Shown: one piece after another, positions 46,333-58,749 of the stretch | How the letters are laid out: every line of letters begins with the position of its first letter | How positions within the stretch are numbered: the stretch's first letter is position 1 | The notes under the pieces: model-generated | Database searches by the model: none | What the model was told of the DNA's origin: nothing | Seen by the model: the letters and a program-made list of their open reading frames with translations, nothing else | Translations under genes and position numbers: made by a program | From: Hypsibius dujardini | Taxonomy: Eukaryota; Tardigrada; Eutardigrada; Parachela; Hypsibiidae | Direction: 5' to 3' | Length of the DNA stretch: 64,000 nucleotides | NCBI GenBank assembly: GCA_001579985.1 | Contig: LRSR01000366.1 | Location: 1-64,000 of the forward strand

Positions 46333-48071
46333 TCACAACTCGTTTCGAATCTTTCCTTCCACGTCCTCTTCCTTCAATGCATCCTCACTCTCATTTCCCT
46401 CCTGCTCCACAGCTCGGTTCAACCCATCCTGACCAGCGGAAAGCGTCGATCGTCCCGTCCCGGTATCCGTGACAGCGTTCAGGTTCTCCACCGTCACGTC
46501 CGCATTATCAATCTCCTTATACGCCTCTTCATCACTCTCCTTTTCGGCATCTCTCCGAAACAATTTTTCATCCATTTCTCTCAACTTATCCACCCCCTCC
46601 TCGGTCAGCTTCTTTGCCTTCTCCACGATGTCTGAATTGGCAGCCTCGACTGACGTTTCTTCAGCGGCGTCCTTGAGGTTCTTAAGATTCTCCCCAACCG
46701 CTTCTGCCGTGGCATGCAACTTTTCCTCAACTTCCTCGACCGCCGGGATGGCATCCTTCAAGCTGTCTACTTTATCAAGGACGGATTCTTTGGCGGATTT
46801 GATTGTTTTCCTTGTCGTGTCTGCTGCGTCTACCAGGCCCTCCTTGACTGTCTGTGCTGTGTCAGCGATTACGTCCGACGCGGTGTCTATGGCGACTTTC
46901 GCCGACTCAGACGCCTGCAATCGTTAAATAAATGATGTCGGTATAAATAGACATTGTCTATACATTTCAGGCATCCAGCAGGCAGACAGAATGTTGGGCG
47001 TCTCATAGGCACGCGACGAATTATCTTCAGACAATCGAACTAGATGTCATCTCCCAGACAGAGCTGAGAGGATTCAGACACGACGCTTGAAGCACTTCAC
47101 AGACAAACTAGAACAGACATGGGTTGACTATCCACGTGTATATATCTGCGAAAAAAGGGACAGGTATTCTTTTTTTAATTTTCAGGCACATAAGAAGAGA
47201 AGCAGACAGACAGATCGCTAGAGATTAATATCACAGACAAAGACAGGAGTTAAGGTAATACAACGTAATGCGCTCGGACATCTAACAGCAGGTACATTAA
47301 TTCAGGCAGATGTAGGAAAACATATGATGGCTGTAAACGTCATTCAACGTGCAGACAGGCAGACCTGAATTGAATCTCCGAATAAACAAACAGACTGACA
47401 ATTAAGAGACAAGGCAGACACCATGATATTGAGAGCCAAACAGTCGAAATGTTGAAAAAAAGAATCAAAAATGATATTGTTATAAAACAATTAGGTAAAC
47501 AATTGGTGCACTCAAACGGTTGGAAAAGGAAAAGCAGTTCTTCTATCAAGACATTCAGCCAGTCAACAATATTACAGACAAAGAAGAAGACCTCAGTTTC
47601 ACGGACAGTCAGGCACAGCGAAAGTCAGACGAACCGTTGATACAAATCGAGATAGAAAGCAGTCGACGGTCAGACAAACGCATGAAACTCATATACACAA
47701 CGACAAACCTGCTTAACTGCCTCCCTGTCTGAGTCGTCTATCTTTCTTCTAGCCTCTTTGGCGGTCTCCGTTGCAGTACCCTCCATTTCCTTCACATGCT
47801 CAATCGCTTCGCCCAGTTTTTCGCCAGCTTCCGTCACCATTTCTGCCGTCTCTTGAGCCCATTCCTTGACGGCTTCCGTGGTGTCCTTCACCCGGTCCTC
47901 CGCCTTGTCCGCCACCGATTGGGCAGTCCCCTCCGCAGACTCCAACTCATCGTCCGGTATGTCCTCGCACAGGTTGTGGTAGTTGGCGTCTCTCCACAGC
48001 CAATCCCAGGCGGCAGTCTGCCGCAGCAGGAAGACAAACCCCACTGCACACAACAGGAAGATTTGACGCAT
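46333..48071 (-). CDS. LEA-like amphipathic-helix protein with signal peptide and KDEL-like C-terminus, 2 exons
   Basis: Exons 47709-48071 and 46333-46914 join in frame (EAVKQ to ASESAKVAID) across a GT-AG intron, giving 314 residues. The start at 48071 gives the signal peptide MRQIFLLCAVGFVFLLRQTA; an in-frame ATG 57 nt upstream would bury it. After a short Trp-rich, acidic linker with one Cys (LCEDIPDDE), about 200 residues are Ala/Glu/Lys/Thr-rich with 11-residue periodicity, for example AEDRVKDTTEAVKEWAQETA and SAKESVLDKVDSLKDA, as in group-3 LEA proteins, which protect membranes and proteins during drying. The tail is acidic and ends in RNEL, close to KDEL/HDEL receptor ligands. Inference: a protectant of the ER or secretory lumen. 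An apolipoprotein-like or generic helical protein is the alternative. Confidence 0.75.
46915..47708. repeat. LEA-like gene intron of degenerate CAGA repeats
   Basis: The 794-bp intron is scattered throughout with AGGCAGACAG, ACAGACAAAG and GTCAGACAAAC words, a diffuse decayed version of the CAGA microsatellite seen elsewhere. Confidence 0.7.
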
Positions 48072-49151
48072 TTTAGTATCTCCGGAAAATTGGAAAAGAA
48101 CAGTGGACTCAAATTCCAACAAATGCATATATGAATGTAGATTTGTTGTGGAAGAAAATCAGCAAAAATGATTATGAAATGATCGATAATTTAGCAATGT
48201 AATTAGTCAATCCAAAATCAAGTAGATCAAATAACGCGCACTAGAACGGTGTCAGGTAGGCCTGAAAAATGTTCATACCCTATGCTAATACGGAATGACA
48301 TTGGAAACCTCAGTAATATGCTGCGTACGGTGAACTAGAAAATCGGCATAACACAGTTTTTTAGATCTTAGGCTTGGGTTTAGTCTGAGAGGAGAGTTAT
48401 ACTACCTCCGTTGGTTTCCGGAAGATGATGTCATAGATAAATACTCGGGACCTTCTTATGACGGGCGAAAAGTAGGAATCTAATTAAAGATCTACCGCGT
48501 CGGCAGTGTGCGATATCTGAATGGTGCAGTGACGCCATCTATGCCAAATATAGGTCCGAAATTAAAATAGATCCGAAATAAAGGAGTCCGGGAAGCATGA
48601 AATGTTTGCGGTTAACTAGGCTGTCAAACAAAAATAAATACATGTGACGGCGTTCTTTGGAAACATATCGAAAACACTTTTTGTGAAAGCCAACAAACAA
48701 TACAGATGATTGGCAATTTAAGTTTTGTTTGACAAAACTCGTCAACGACCCCGCTGTATTGCCATACGTAAGGCCAAAAGGAAACTCCTCCTGCTGCTTT
48801 CATAAAAACGGATAATTAAAAATATCATAGATATCTTTTTACCGGGTGACACATTTGTTATGGGATCAATTTCAGGACCATTCAAAACAGTAGCAACTCT
48901 CATCCATTTCTCTACATATTTGACCCACATAATTAACTAAATTTTAATTTTTCCGTGTTGTGCAATTTTCAAATCCGTGCCGAAGGAGCATCCAACTGCA
49001 GGAATAAAATATCCGCGCTCTTCGTCATCAATACCAGAAATAATTAATTTACTTCTCTCAATCGCAACACACCGGCTCACCTCGAATTATCCTCATTGTC
49101 ATGCATGCCTCATCCTTTCAGCAAAACCCACCATACCGGACTGCCTGACTA
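48072..49151. other. Gap between LEA-like and spherulin-4-like genes
   Basis: About 1.1 kb between the end of the spherulin-4-like gene and the start of the LEA-like gene. It should hold the LEA-like promoter and the spherulin 3' UTR. No element was recognised. Confidence 0.5.
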
Positions 49152-51420
49152 TTAAAACTTCTCAACTATTGAAACAGCATTCGCGAATGCAGAAATGCTT
49201 GCAGGAGCCCTGAGGAAATCGTCATAAACGACCTCCGTACTGGTAATCAAGGCGCTGGATATACCCTTCAGCTTCATGTTCGCAGCCAGACGATTTAACT
49301 CGGAAAGCGAAGTCTCATGACCGGTGTAGTCGTGTACGAGTATAACCGTCTTGAGGATATTCACTGACCCGACAGCCCCGATGATGAGGTCGATGGTGGG
49401 TTGACCCCTGTACGAAATGGTTGTCGGTTGTTGGCACACACTCGAATTTCCTGCAATGAACGTAAAACCGGTGTGTGGTGTGATTTGGAGTCGGGGATTT
49501 GGGTGTTACCGTGTGTGTAAGGGAGGGAAGTGGAAAGGCTGGAGGACACAAACTGCTCGAAGATGGGTTGATGTAGAGGGGTAAACGATTTACACGCGAC
49601 CACTTTCTTATTTCTCCAATCATTTGCTCCGCGTTCATTTTTTTTCAAATCTGAAAATTTAGTTTAATAGTACAATCAATTATCTCTGTTAGGAGAGCTT
49701 TTCGACGTCGCAAGTTGCGACTCGCAAGTTGGACTGTTGTTCAGAGCGAGCTATGTCCCCGAACTTGCCGATCAAGTTCGACCAGGCGTCGCGGAATTTT
49801 CATAGGCTTGTCACATTTTGTACGTAGCAATTTGGTGCTTTAATATGCAAAAATCCTTGTTTTCCGTGATTGTCAATGGTTTTAACTTGAACACCAGAAA
49901 TCAAATATGTGCAATATACATACCTCGATCGTCCCTACCTTTTTTTGTTGCTCATCAAATAATTTCAATTGGAATTACAAATATATGGAGCACAAAATGT
50001 TCCATATTTTGAATCATTGCCAAGATTGTCAACATCAATCAGAAAAAAATTGCATCGTTTTTGCCGAAATCAGTAGGTTGAAAATTCAGCACGCTGAGCT
50101 TTGTTTTGGAAAAACAGTTGACATTGTGCCATAGATGATGTCGCAACATCCGAAAACAGTAAAAATGCAGGAAATCATCGCTTTATTGATTTCAGAAACC
50201 AGATTCAGAAAAATGTTGAAAATGTGCACACACCTTAAGAATTTGCCACCACGACCATTTGGCGACCACCTTGAAGTGGTCGCGTGTAAATGTACATTCA
50301 GGGTTTTCAAAGCTTGGGTATGTATGCCAATTATCTCGCCGATCAAGGCCTCGCAAATTTGGCTTAGACTACAAGTCCCTCTCCCCTTTCCCCTTATTGT
50401 CCTCTCCCACTTTCTCTTTCCGATTTTGACCGTTGTTCCGTGATTTGATAAATTGAAGATTTGATGTTTTTAGAATCCTTTAGGTTTCCTTTTCAGAAAA
50501 AGGAATTGAACCCCTAAATATCAGACCCTGCCCGTACGAGTGTTGAGTGAAAAAAACAAAACGTCTCGTTTTTTGTTTACCGTTTGAGTTTTGGTTACAC
50601 CATGCTTCAGCGGTGTCCAAACGTCGGGGTTTTATATCTAGAGATAGGGGAACAAATGGGCTCTCCAGAATTATCAAGTTTGTTATAGTCATTGAAAGGG
50701 AAATTGGTCAGCCCTCGTAAAACCAAATATAGCCATAAAGGGGGAAGTGAATGGGGGAGGGGGACTTGTTCTGTATGGTCTAAACTCAATAATACTCTTT
50801 GGATTCGCCAATTATTCTGGTCATTTACCTGTGTTGTTGCGGAAGCAACCCTCAAACGCGATCAAGTACTCACACGACCTGTACAACTCCAAAGCTCGCG
50901 GTATCACGCCTGGATTGAGGATGCGCTGAACATCCACGCGGTGGAAAATGCCCCGAGCAGCATTGGTCAGGTCTTGGTAGTATGCGGCAAACTCGGGCGT
51001 CGCGGCAACTTCGTCGAAGAAGATACCGTGGACGGAGATGTTTTTGTCGTTAAACTGCGAGTAGTTTGCATATGTGGCCATGTTGGCTTTCACCAGGAGA
51101 GGGTGCCGAGTTCCAAAGCCGGTGTAAACGTATCCGAACGTCCGAACGTTTGGCCGACGGTTCATATCGTCGATTGCGTCGATCCAGTGTTGATCTGTGG
51201 GATTTGTGATGTCCCGTTCGCCGTTGCTGGGATTGATGATGACCTGAAACTGAACTGTCGGATAACGGTCGATGGCTTCTTTGACTGCCGCCCATTGGCG
51301 TCCGTCTTTGCTGGTTCGGTCGGGGTTGGGATATACATAGAGGGGGACTATCACTTTCAGTGCAGCTACAGTGCATGCCCACGCCAACATTACGGCCACG
51401 AGGTTGCTGGTGATTGACAT
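49152..51420 (-). CDS. Spherulin-4-like secreted protein, 2 exons
   Basis: Spherulation-specific family 4 proteins are glycosidase-like TIM-barrel proteins, named from Physarum, where spherulin 4 marks encystment. Exon 1 (50829-51420) starts with the signal peptide MSITSNLVAVMLAWACTVAA and carries family features: LKVIVPLYVYPNP at the first strand, QFQVIINPSNGE, RTFGYVYTGFG, VHGIFFDEVAA with the conserved acidic pair, RILNPGVIP, and CEYLIAFEG. Exon 2 (49152-49450) joins in frame through a split Gly codon and supplies LKTVILVHDYTG, KLKGISSALITSTEV and the C-terminal helix. The product is 296 residues, the normal family length. The 1.4-kb intron holds a MITE. The start codon is at 51420; no in-frame ATG lies just upstream. 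The enzymatic activity and substrate are unproven for this family in animals. Confidence 0.85.
50369..50772. mobile_element. MITE family M2, copy 3, in the spherulin-4-like intron
   Basis: ACAAGTCCCTCTCCCCTTTC and GGGGGAGGGGGACTTGT form the inverted ends. The interior shares TGTTTTTAGAATCCT and AACAAATGGGCTCTCCA-like words with copy 2. The distal edge lies about 55 bp from the exon 1 donor. Confidence 0.7.
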
Positions 51421-54181
51421 CTTGATGGGCAAGTGCGAAATTTAGGAGTAGTCGGTGTAGGCAACAAAACAGAAAACCGGGTCTACCGGAAAAATGGAGG
51501 GACAGAAATTCAAACTCAGTAAGAAATTTGAATGAACTATGAAAAGTTAATTGACGATGCCGGTTAAAAGACGGATGAGAACCTTACGTACATGAAGAAC
51601 ATACTTTAAATTAAAAAACAGATGGAAGAGCTTCTAGTGGGTGCAACTGTCTGTCAAAAAGTATTTGTGTCTGATGGACGATTTTCACGAGAATTCCCTA
51701 GTATTCCTTATGGATCCTTTACGAGGTCCAGAATTATCATTTGCTGCGAGATGAATTATTATTGATGACTGAAGAACCCACGTGCAAGCAAGTCAGAACA
51801 GAGGCTGCATGTTGATCGCCTGCCATCGACAGGGGCGCCACAATTGCACAGAAGTTCGAAACGCAGTAAAGGAGATGTAAAAGATATATATCAACTAGTT
51901 TATCAATCAAAGGGAATGCTACACGGGACACTTCTTTTCGAAACATCCTGTTTTGCAGCAACATCGGCGAGAAAACTAACCATCAATCATTAGATTCGTC
52001 ATCGCTGCTGTGCCATTTCAAAGCTCTATCGGGGCCAGCGGGCAACGCAAGACGGGGCCTAAAGCTTATAAGTTAACTGTAACATCTTGCTAGGATGACA
52101 CATGATGATCGGGCATGAATAACCAATACGAGACGCACGTGATATTCGATAGGGATTTAATGCGATAACAACGTTTGTAAATGTGCATGTCAAACTTAAA
52201 ACTTTTAGGTTTTTAAATTTTTAATAGTAAGTAGAGTGGCGTCGGCGAAGCGATTCAGCACATTGTAGCGTTGCTGGAGATACCTAAACGTAAAAAATCT
52301 CAAACAAACGAACAAAAGGCAAGTCTGGATTATAAAAATTAATTTTAAAAGTTAGCCGGCTCTTTTAAACATTTCTTTCTGCATGGCCACTTTTAAAGTA
52401 GCCATATATAAATACTGTACATAACTTTATGTTTCATTTGTTAGTTGCGCTGGGATCATTTGTTCGTCAACTTACCTGGCAACCCAAATGAGTTGTTTTC
52501 CTTATTAAAAATGGGTTTCCTAAATTTCAAACTTGTATTCAAGACTCAGTTTTGTTTTAGTTTTTTTCCAACTTAAATTCCTAGTAACTAAAATGTTTAG
52601 TATAGTATTTATCGTCAAAACTAAAACCAAAAAATTAGTCGTTAAACGTTTCAGTTTAGTTTTGGTTTAGTTATTTTTCTTTTAGATTAATTTTGTCATT
52701 TCTAGGCAGGTTGCGGGAATTGGCCTTTCACTTGCTGGTTACTTTATTATTAGACTCTTTGGTTATGTGACATCATGTCTCGGTTGCGCATCAATTGCAT
52801 GTCTTGGTTGCTCAGCCCAGTACGCGCAGGGTCAAATCGACCAGGCCGCAAGCATCGTGAAAAGCATCTTTCTTTTCAATCGAAAAATTTAACATAGAAC
52901 AAATGCTGTCTGTGTTCGCATCATCCGATCTAGTCTTGGTCCATACGTAACTGGTGCAATTTCAATCTGTGGCGCAATACTGGCCACATGCGAGGATATC
53001 TTTGGAAGCCATGTAGTATGACTAGAAGGATTGTTTGGTCTCCGACGGCTTCATAAAATTGCAGGCACTGGTCTATTGCCGTCCTTTCCAGTCAACGGCT
53101 GGTCGGTGAGGATCCTGGTTTACTGTAAAATAAGCTTTTGAGATAGGCTAAAAGTTGTCTCCGATATTTGGGCTATGCTACTTGAGTTTTCCATGTCTGT
53201 GTCTGGGCCTGTGTCTGTGCCTGTGTGTGTGTTTATGTCTGTGTCTGTGTCTGTGTCTGTGTCTGTGTAAACATGTGTAAACATTTTATTGGTATTGGAA
53301 AATGGATCGGTTCGGTATACCGGATTATTTTAATTCTGGACCAGGGCTAGCCTGCCCAAGCAGTGTCATAATGCAGTGTTATTTATTAGTTTTCAGATAT
53401 TTGTGTGTACCATACAAATTGCTAGCGCGATCAGGCTTTGAGAATTACTATACTTTTGCGCGCACTCGTCACTGTGCCTTTCGCGGACCTTTTCTAATAA
53501 GAGCCAACAAACACTTCTCTGATCTATGAATACCGTGCGAGAGTACAATCAGCCCACAGGAAGACAGTTCCCAATAACATCAAAAACGTTTCTGCAGCGA
53601 GGAATGATAAAATTCTTCCTCATCTTGGCATTGGAATGGCCTGCCACTTTCCCAGCGTCCACAGCGGAACCACGCTGTTCGAAGCAAGCTTGGCATCTCT
53701 TCTAGGCCTGATCGTCAGGGCTGACCGTGTACCATCTGCGTAGAGTCGACTGCTGGCCCAGTAGAAGATCTATGAAAAATTGCGCCCACATAAAGCTGTT
53801 TCACAGACACAATATACACGCATGCCACGCCTCGAAAACATCGGAACATCGAATCCCATTACCATTCGGTCGTTCGAGCATGGTTCATGATTTAGTTTAA
53901 AGGATAAGACAGCTCAAGTCTACTGTCCTGTAATTCAATTCAGTTGTGTTCGCTAACCACAGTTATGTTCACGTTTTGAACACTTTTATTTACAAATTTT
54001 ATTATTTGGGTTTTTGGAACACACAAGTTTGTGAAATAAAGAGACAGGTTGTGTGTCTAAATTTGGCGGGAGAGATTATGGGCATAATCCAACAGGTTGT
54101 ATGGTACAGCATAAGATTGAGGGGAAATGTTGTGGGGCATAGCCCATATTCTGCGGCATAAGGTTTGTGCCGAGTTGTTAA
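51421..54181. other. Intergenic
   Basis: The region contains TTTTAGTTTTTT/TTTAGTATAG low complexity at 52540-52705 and a (TCTGTG)n stretch at 53190-53270. Short frames at 53302 and 53946 show nothing recognisable. Confidence 0.4.
53190..53272. repeat. (TGTGTC)n microsatellite
   Basis: Repeated CTGTGT hexanucleotides with a few substitutions, ending in a duplicated AAACATGTGTAAACAT. Confidence 0.85.
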
Positions 54182-54674
54182 CAGAGGCTTGTTTAGGGCT
54201 CATACAAGTTGGAACCAGGACCCCTTACGGTAAGGCCAGGGGTGGGCAAAATGCAATTTGTCACAATTGACCCTAAAATTCGGCCTTTATTCCCATGATT
54301 TCGGAACTGGGGGCGGGTCTGCATTCTAAGGCCCCTTGGAATTTCAAAACATTTTCAAAAACTTCAATTGTTCCATCATGACATCATGATCAAATTTATG
54401 ATTTCGGGGGCCCAATGTACGCACTCTGGTAATGACTGCAAACAGGAGGTTAAAACATTCAAGAGTGGGCTAAATTTGATGAAAAACTGAAATTTGTGAT
54501 AAAGTTTGAAATCCTCGGGCGCTTTGGAAATCAGACCCCCACAAGTTTTAAAACGATAAGAAACAAAAGGCCGAATTTTTGGTTAAACTTAATTTTTTAC
54601 CCCTTTGCCCACCCCTAGCCCTTCCAGGGGGTCCTGACTCCTACGTGTAAGGAAGGACCCCAAACGAGCCCCTG
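54182..54674. mobile_element. hAT-type MITE, copy 3
   Basis: The inverted ends are CAGAGGCTTGTTTAGGG and CCCCAAACGAGCCCCTG. The 8-bp flanks GTTGTTAA (54174-54181) and GTAGTGAA (54675-54682) differ at two sites. This copy has no nested insert and serves as the reference for the copies at 7022 and 33413. It lies just downstream of the GPCR gene. Confidence 0.8.
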
Positions 54675-54728
54675 GTAGTGAAGTTAAACCTCTGATATTT
54701 GTTGACGGGGAAAGGGAGGCAGACTCGT

Positions 54729-56821
54729 TTATAAAGAGTGTTCTCTATTGATGACACATATCCTGCCCTTTAGATCTTTCCTTACGGGATTGATGGTGGT
54801 GTAGCTGTTGGAGAGCAACCTCAACAGCAGCTGCAACTTCTGGCTCTCCGCAAAGACCGCCGGAAAACAACTAGCCACGATGACCAACGGATACAGGCTG
54901 ACACATTGCCAGGCGTACGACAGAAACAACGTCTTGGAGATCTCCAATCGCCGTCCGACCGCCTGACCCCGTGACGTCATTGACTGTCTCCTCTGACCTC
55001 TGACGTCACGGATCGTCGTGGTCAACACAATCCCATAACATAACCCCATAACACAAGTAGGAGCGTATGTCGCCGTCGTGGAATACGCAATCAAGGCACC
55101 GCCCTCCGGCACTTCCAGGCTGGAGACCATCACACAAAAACCCAGTGCCGAGGACCTTTTCAGCTGCAATCCCACTCCAAAAATGGGAAATAAATTGAGG
55201 CCGATGGCGACGATCCAAGGGATAATTAAAGCTATACCCAAAACTGGACGAGTGGTCAATATGGCGAACCGGTGGGGCAGCATACGAGCGACGAGACGGT
55301 AGATCGCCAAGACAGTGGATGCGTACATACTGGCGACGTAGGGGAGGTAGCTGAAGAGCGGTTGAAACTGGCAGTAGACGTCGGGTAAGACATACCTAAG
55401 GATGGGGGTGAAATAATATGTTAAAAGATCTCGTTTGATTTTGAGTTGAAATTTCTAAACACTTTTTTGTGACAGCAAAATAAGCATGAACCCAAGAACA
55501 GTCTTTTGCAGCATGTATTAATTTGACATAAAAAATGGCAATTGAAACAAATTTACAGCTGCCAAGATCTTTATTACTGGCAAACATCAGTCAGATTTTA
55601 TTCACTAGCACAGGAGGATTCATGCCAACCAAGATTTTCTGTTACAAAAGCGTGGTCTTTTATAAAAAAACTGTTCGAAAATGTTAGGAATGTGGAACTG
55701 CTTCAAAACTCTTGCAAATGAAAATGTTTTAACATAGCTGGATAAGGCTTTGTAGTACACTTTTCTGCGGTATCGGTTCAAGAAACGCAGACAAAACTTA
55801 TCCAAGATGGTGTACTATTAAGCGACACGGGAGGTTTCTAAAAGTTTGAAATCCGTTTAAAACTTATTGGAAATCAATAATCAAAATCCGATTGAAATTA
55901 AGGCATGAAACGAACTTTGAACTTTGAGTTTTGTTTTCCCGGTCTTGTTCAAAGACAATTTTCCTGGTTTTACAAATTCAAAATTGGTAGAACATTGGAT
56001 GAGTCTTCTTTTCTTCCTAATGCAATGCAAAAATATTGATTGCAAGAAAAAAATTGAAATGTCTCATTCTAGAACACTATTCCATTTCAAATTTTATTTG
56101 GAATTGCTTGGCAGGAGGTACAAAAATATTGGATCTGCAATGGCTGAGCGGATTGTAAAGGAATATCTCTTTAAAATCAAAGAATTTTTGTGTCTTCTTC
56201 ATATGAGAGTCGGGCGAAATTCAAGCGGTCACAATTTGAATTTATTTGACTTTAAGTGGAACTACGCTGTTTTGATGTCGAGTACCCGGGATAAAGGTAG
56301 AGCGGGATGGCCATGGTGAGCCGGGTCGCGGACACCAGGCAGTCCACCAGCATGCAATGTGCGAGGAGTGGCCAACTGGCCAGACCGTGGATCGGGCGGT
56401 AGGTGATGGTGACTGCAAACAGCAGGGCGTTGGTCAGGACACCGAGGCAGGCCGTGACGAGAACGATCACGGCCGTGAAGATGGAGACGGTGCCGTGGCT
56501 CATGGCGGTGCTGTTACCGCTCGATTCATTGAGGAAGGCGTCGGAATTGTCCATTCCTTTGTGACAGTTCACTGTATAATTAGAGTAAAAACATCAGCAA
56601 AATTATTCAAAAAAATAAATAGTGCCATTTCCTACTGTACAGTACGAATTCTATTGTCCTATTTTGCGTGTTTTATTGTTATTATATTATTACAGTCTAG
56701 ACTCTAAGAAAGCCAGAATTACTTCATATAAGACAGCCTGAGAAAGGAAGTACCCACCGTTACAACACCCTCGATGTCGACGGTTTTCTCTGCGAAGGTG
56801 ATCTTCCGGAAGCGACACCAT
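54729..56821 (-). CDS. Divergent rhodopsin-class GPCR, 3 exons
   Basis: Exons 56758-56821, 56286-56571 and 54729-55395 join in frame to 338 residues. An extracellular N-terminus with NES and NST glycosylation sites precedes seven hydrophobic segments: TM1 IFTAVIVLVTACLGVLTNAL (with the conserved Asn), TM2 LLAHCMLVDCLVSA (LxxxD), TM3 ending TVLAIYRLVARM, TM4 ALIIPWIVAIGLNLFPI, TM5 near YAPTCVMGLCYGIVL, TM6 YAWQCVSLYPLVIVASCF and TM7 LLSNSYTTINPVRKDL. The TM3-ECL2 disulfide cysteines (DVYCQF, GFCVMV) are present. DRY is reduced to IYR, CWxP is absent and NPxxY reads NPVRK, so signalling behaviour may be unusual. The start at 56821 comes from a 64-nt first exon; a start at 56554 is the alternative. 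Ligand unknown. Confidence 0.8.
55396..56285. other. GPCR intron 2
   Basis: 890 bp, AT-rich. A 131-codon plus-strand frame (55924-56319) overlaps the exon and is taken as a shadow. No element was recognised. Confidence 0.5.
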
Positions 56822-58749
56822 GCGCGTGAAGGAGGAATGCGGTTTATTGGACCTCTGAGAATTTAATCAGTTATGAATTATGTTAAAGCAAGAACCTTAC
56901 AGCGTTGAGATTGCGTCCAGTAATATTCTATGAGCTTAAAATTGACTTTCAGTTCGGAAGCTTAATTTTAGGCAGGTGAACAGTCGTGTTGCGTAATGCG
57001 GATTTTGAGACCTTGGCTCACAAATATATATATACTGTATATGTGGTCCTAGGGATTTCCGGGATTACGTGCGCAGTAAATGGAGCCCGCGTCCCTTGCC
57101 CGGCAGGAGGGAAATCCCCAAAGTGGATTTTCTCGTGCGTCCGTTTTGATGACGATATGAATACGAGATGCCATGGAAGGAAGGGGTATCTTTGAAGGTT
57201 TCAAGGACGACTGTAACACAACTGTATGGGGGCGAACCATAATTTCCTGTTAACCAGGATAGCCACGACTAAGCTCACAAAGGTAACGTGAGGCAGCAAC
57301 AGCATCCATGAAGTGCTTATTTGGAACGTTTATCATCAGCTGAACGCAGCCTGCCTTCGTTTTACTTTTTTTGAATTGGTACAATGTTAGTGATGATTTC
57401 ATAAAATTTGTTTTATCGGTGACTAAATCAACATTTTGTTTTTCAAAAAATTTCATAATTAAGAATACATTGGAAGGTTATTGTTTCCTTAACTTTTATG
57501 GGAAAAAAAGCGATTTATTGAAATACATGAAATATAATTATCCCGATTATCATTGATACAATCGGGACTATTTCATCCCCAATTTAATTTAAAATTCATT
57601 GGCGTCAACCAAATATTTTTTTAAGTAAGGGGGCCAAGCTATGACTAGTTTGTAGAAAGAGAAAAAATTTCAATGAAGCTATCCAAGACTGGCATATTGT
57701 TTAGCCCCTAATGCCAAAAAAATATTTGACTAATTTTAATCGATTCCAAATTAAATTTGAGATTGAACATTACTGTATTATCGCGTTAGACAGGGACAAC
57801 GTACGAGCTGTGGAACGTTTAATCGGCCACGCGGCACTTGTGCTGTGTGTACGGTGCACACAAGCCGTGCACACGTTCCACTCCTGTACGACTGTGTACT
57901 TTTCGAAAAAAACTGGAACAGTGAGTGTGGTTGGTTTTCAAGATCAGCCCATGACTCCGACCTCTGACATCCCAAAAATATTCAGCTAATGCTAATCGAT
58001 TTCTATTTCAATTCCGAAAAGGCAATTGTTACTGAACGTTTCTTTCAATTTAATTGTTGAATTCCACGATAATGGAATTTCTACTGCCCAGAAAACAGAC
58101 GACACGAATATTCCCCGTACTCTGACGAAAGATGTAAAAAGAAACATTTGGTCTCTCGTGACCTGAACGGAACGGACAAATGTATCAATGCATATGATAT
58201 TAGGTAGGACCTTGAGGGATTTCTATTATCCCTGCGTGATACCGGTTCGTGAGTGAAGACCCGCCTGCCAGCGGGTTACTTTAAGCGGCTTTGCTTCGGG
58301 GTTTAAGCCAATACCGTAACGTGCAGGAATCAGGGCCATGTTTTTGAAAAACATTTGGGAAGTCCTTCAGGTTTTGATGCGCTTAACTTATGATTAAGGT
58401 TCTTCTGTTAGTCTTATTATTGTTGGCGCCGTGATGTACACATATAACGTTGTCATGGGTGCGTAATAACCGCCTTAAAAAAAACTAGTGCAGTGTAAGT
58501 TCCCAGACGCACGAAAGGAGGGAATACGTATCTACGTATGTCATACAGGATATCGTCTGTCATATTTTAAAGGCTAACAGACATCCCGGTAATCATTTTT
58601 TTTACTAAAAGTAGTAATATTTTCGTATTTACACTTTGTGTTACAATAACTGTTTTACATAACTTTTATTATGATCTCGATTTGGTCTCACAAGGGAGCA
58701 ATTACCATTGTCATTGGCAGACCACAACGAAACTTTTTCCTTAAATATT
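56822..58749. other. Intergenic with a foldback
   Basis: 57799-57890 can fold: GTACGAGCTGTGGAACGT pairs with ACGTTCCACTCCTGTAC around GTGTGTACGGTGCACAC. Flanking words CCAAAAAAATATTTGACTAA/TAATCGATT (57713) and CCCAAAAATATTCAGC/TAATCGATT (57970) are direct repeats. No gene was recognised. Confidence 0.45.

Noticed and set aside
49361-49648. Frame suggesting an extra exon and an ionotropic-receptor-like N-terminal domain with the 49152-49450 exon
   Set aside because: It lacks an ATG, and the 49152-49450 exon joins in phase to the spherulin-4-like first exon and matches that family's C-terminus better.
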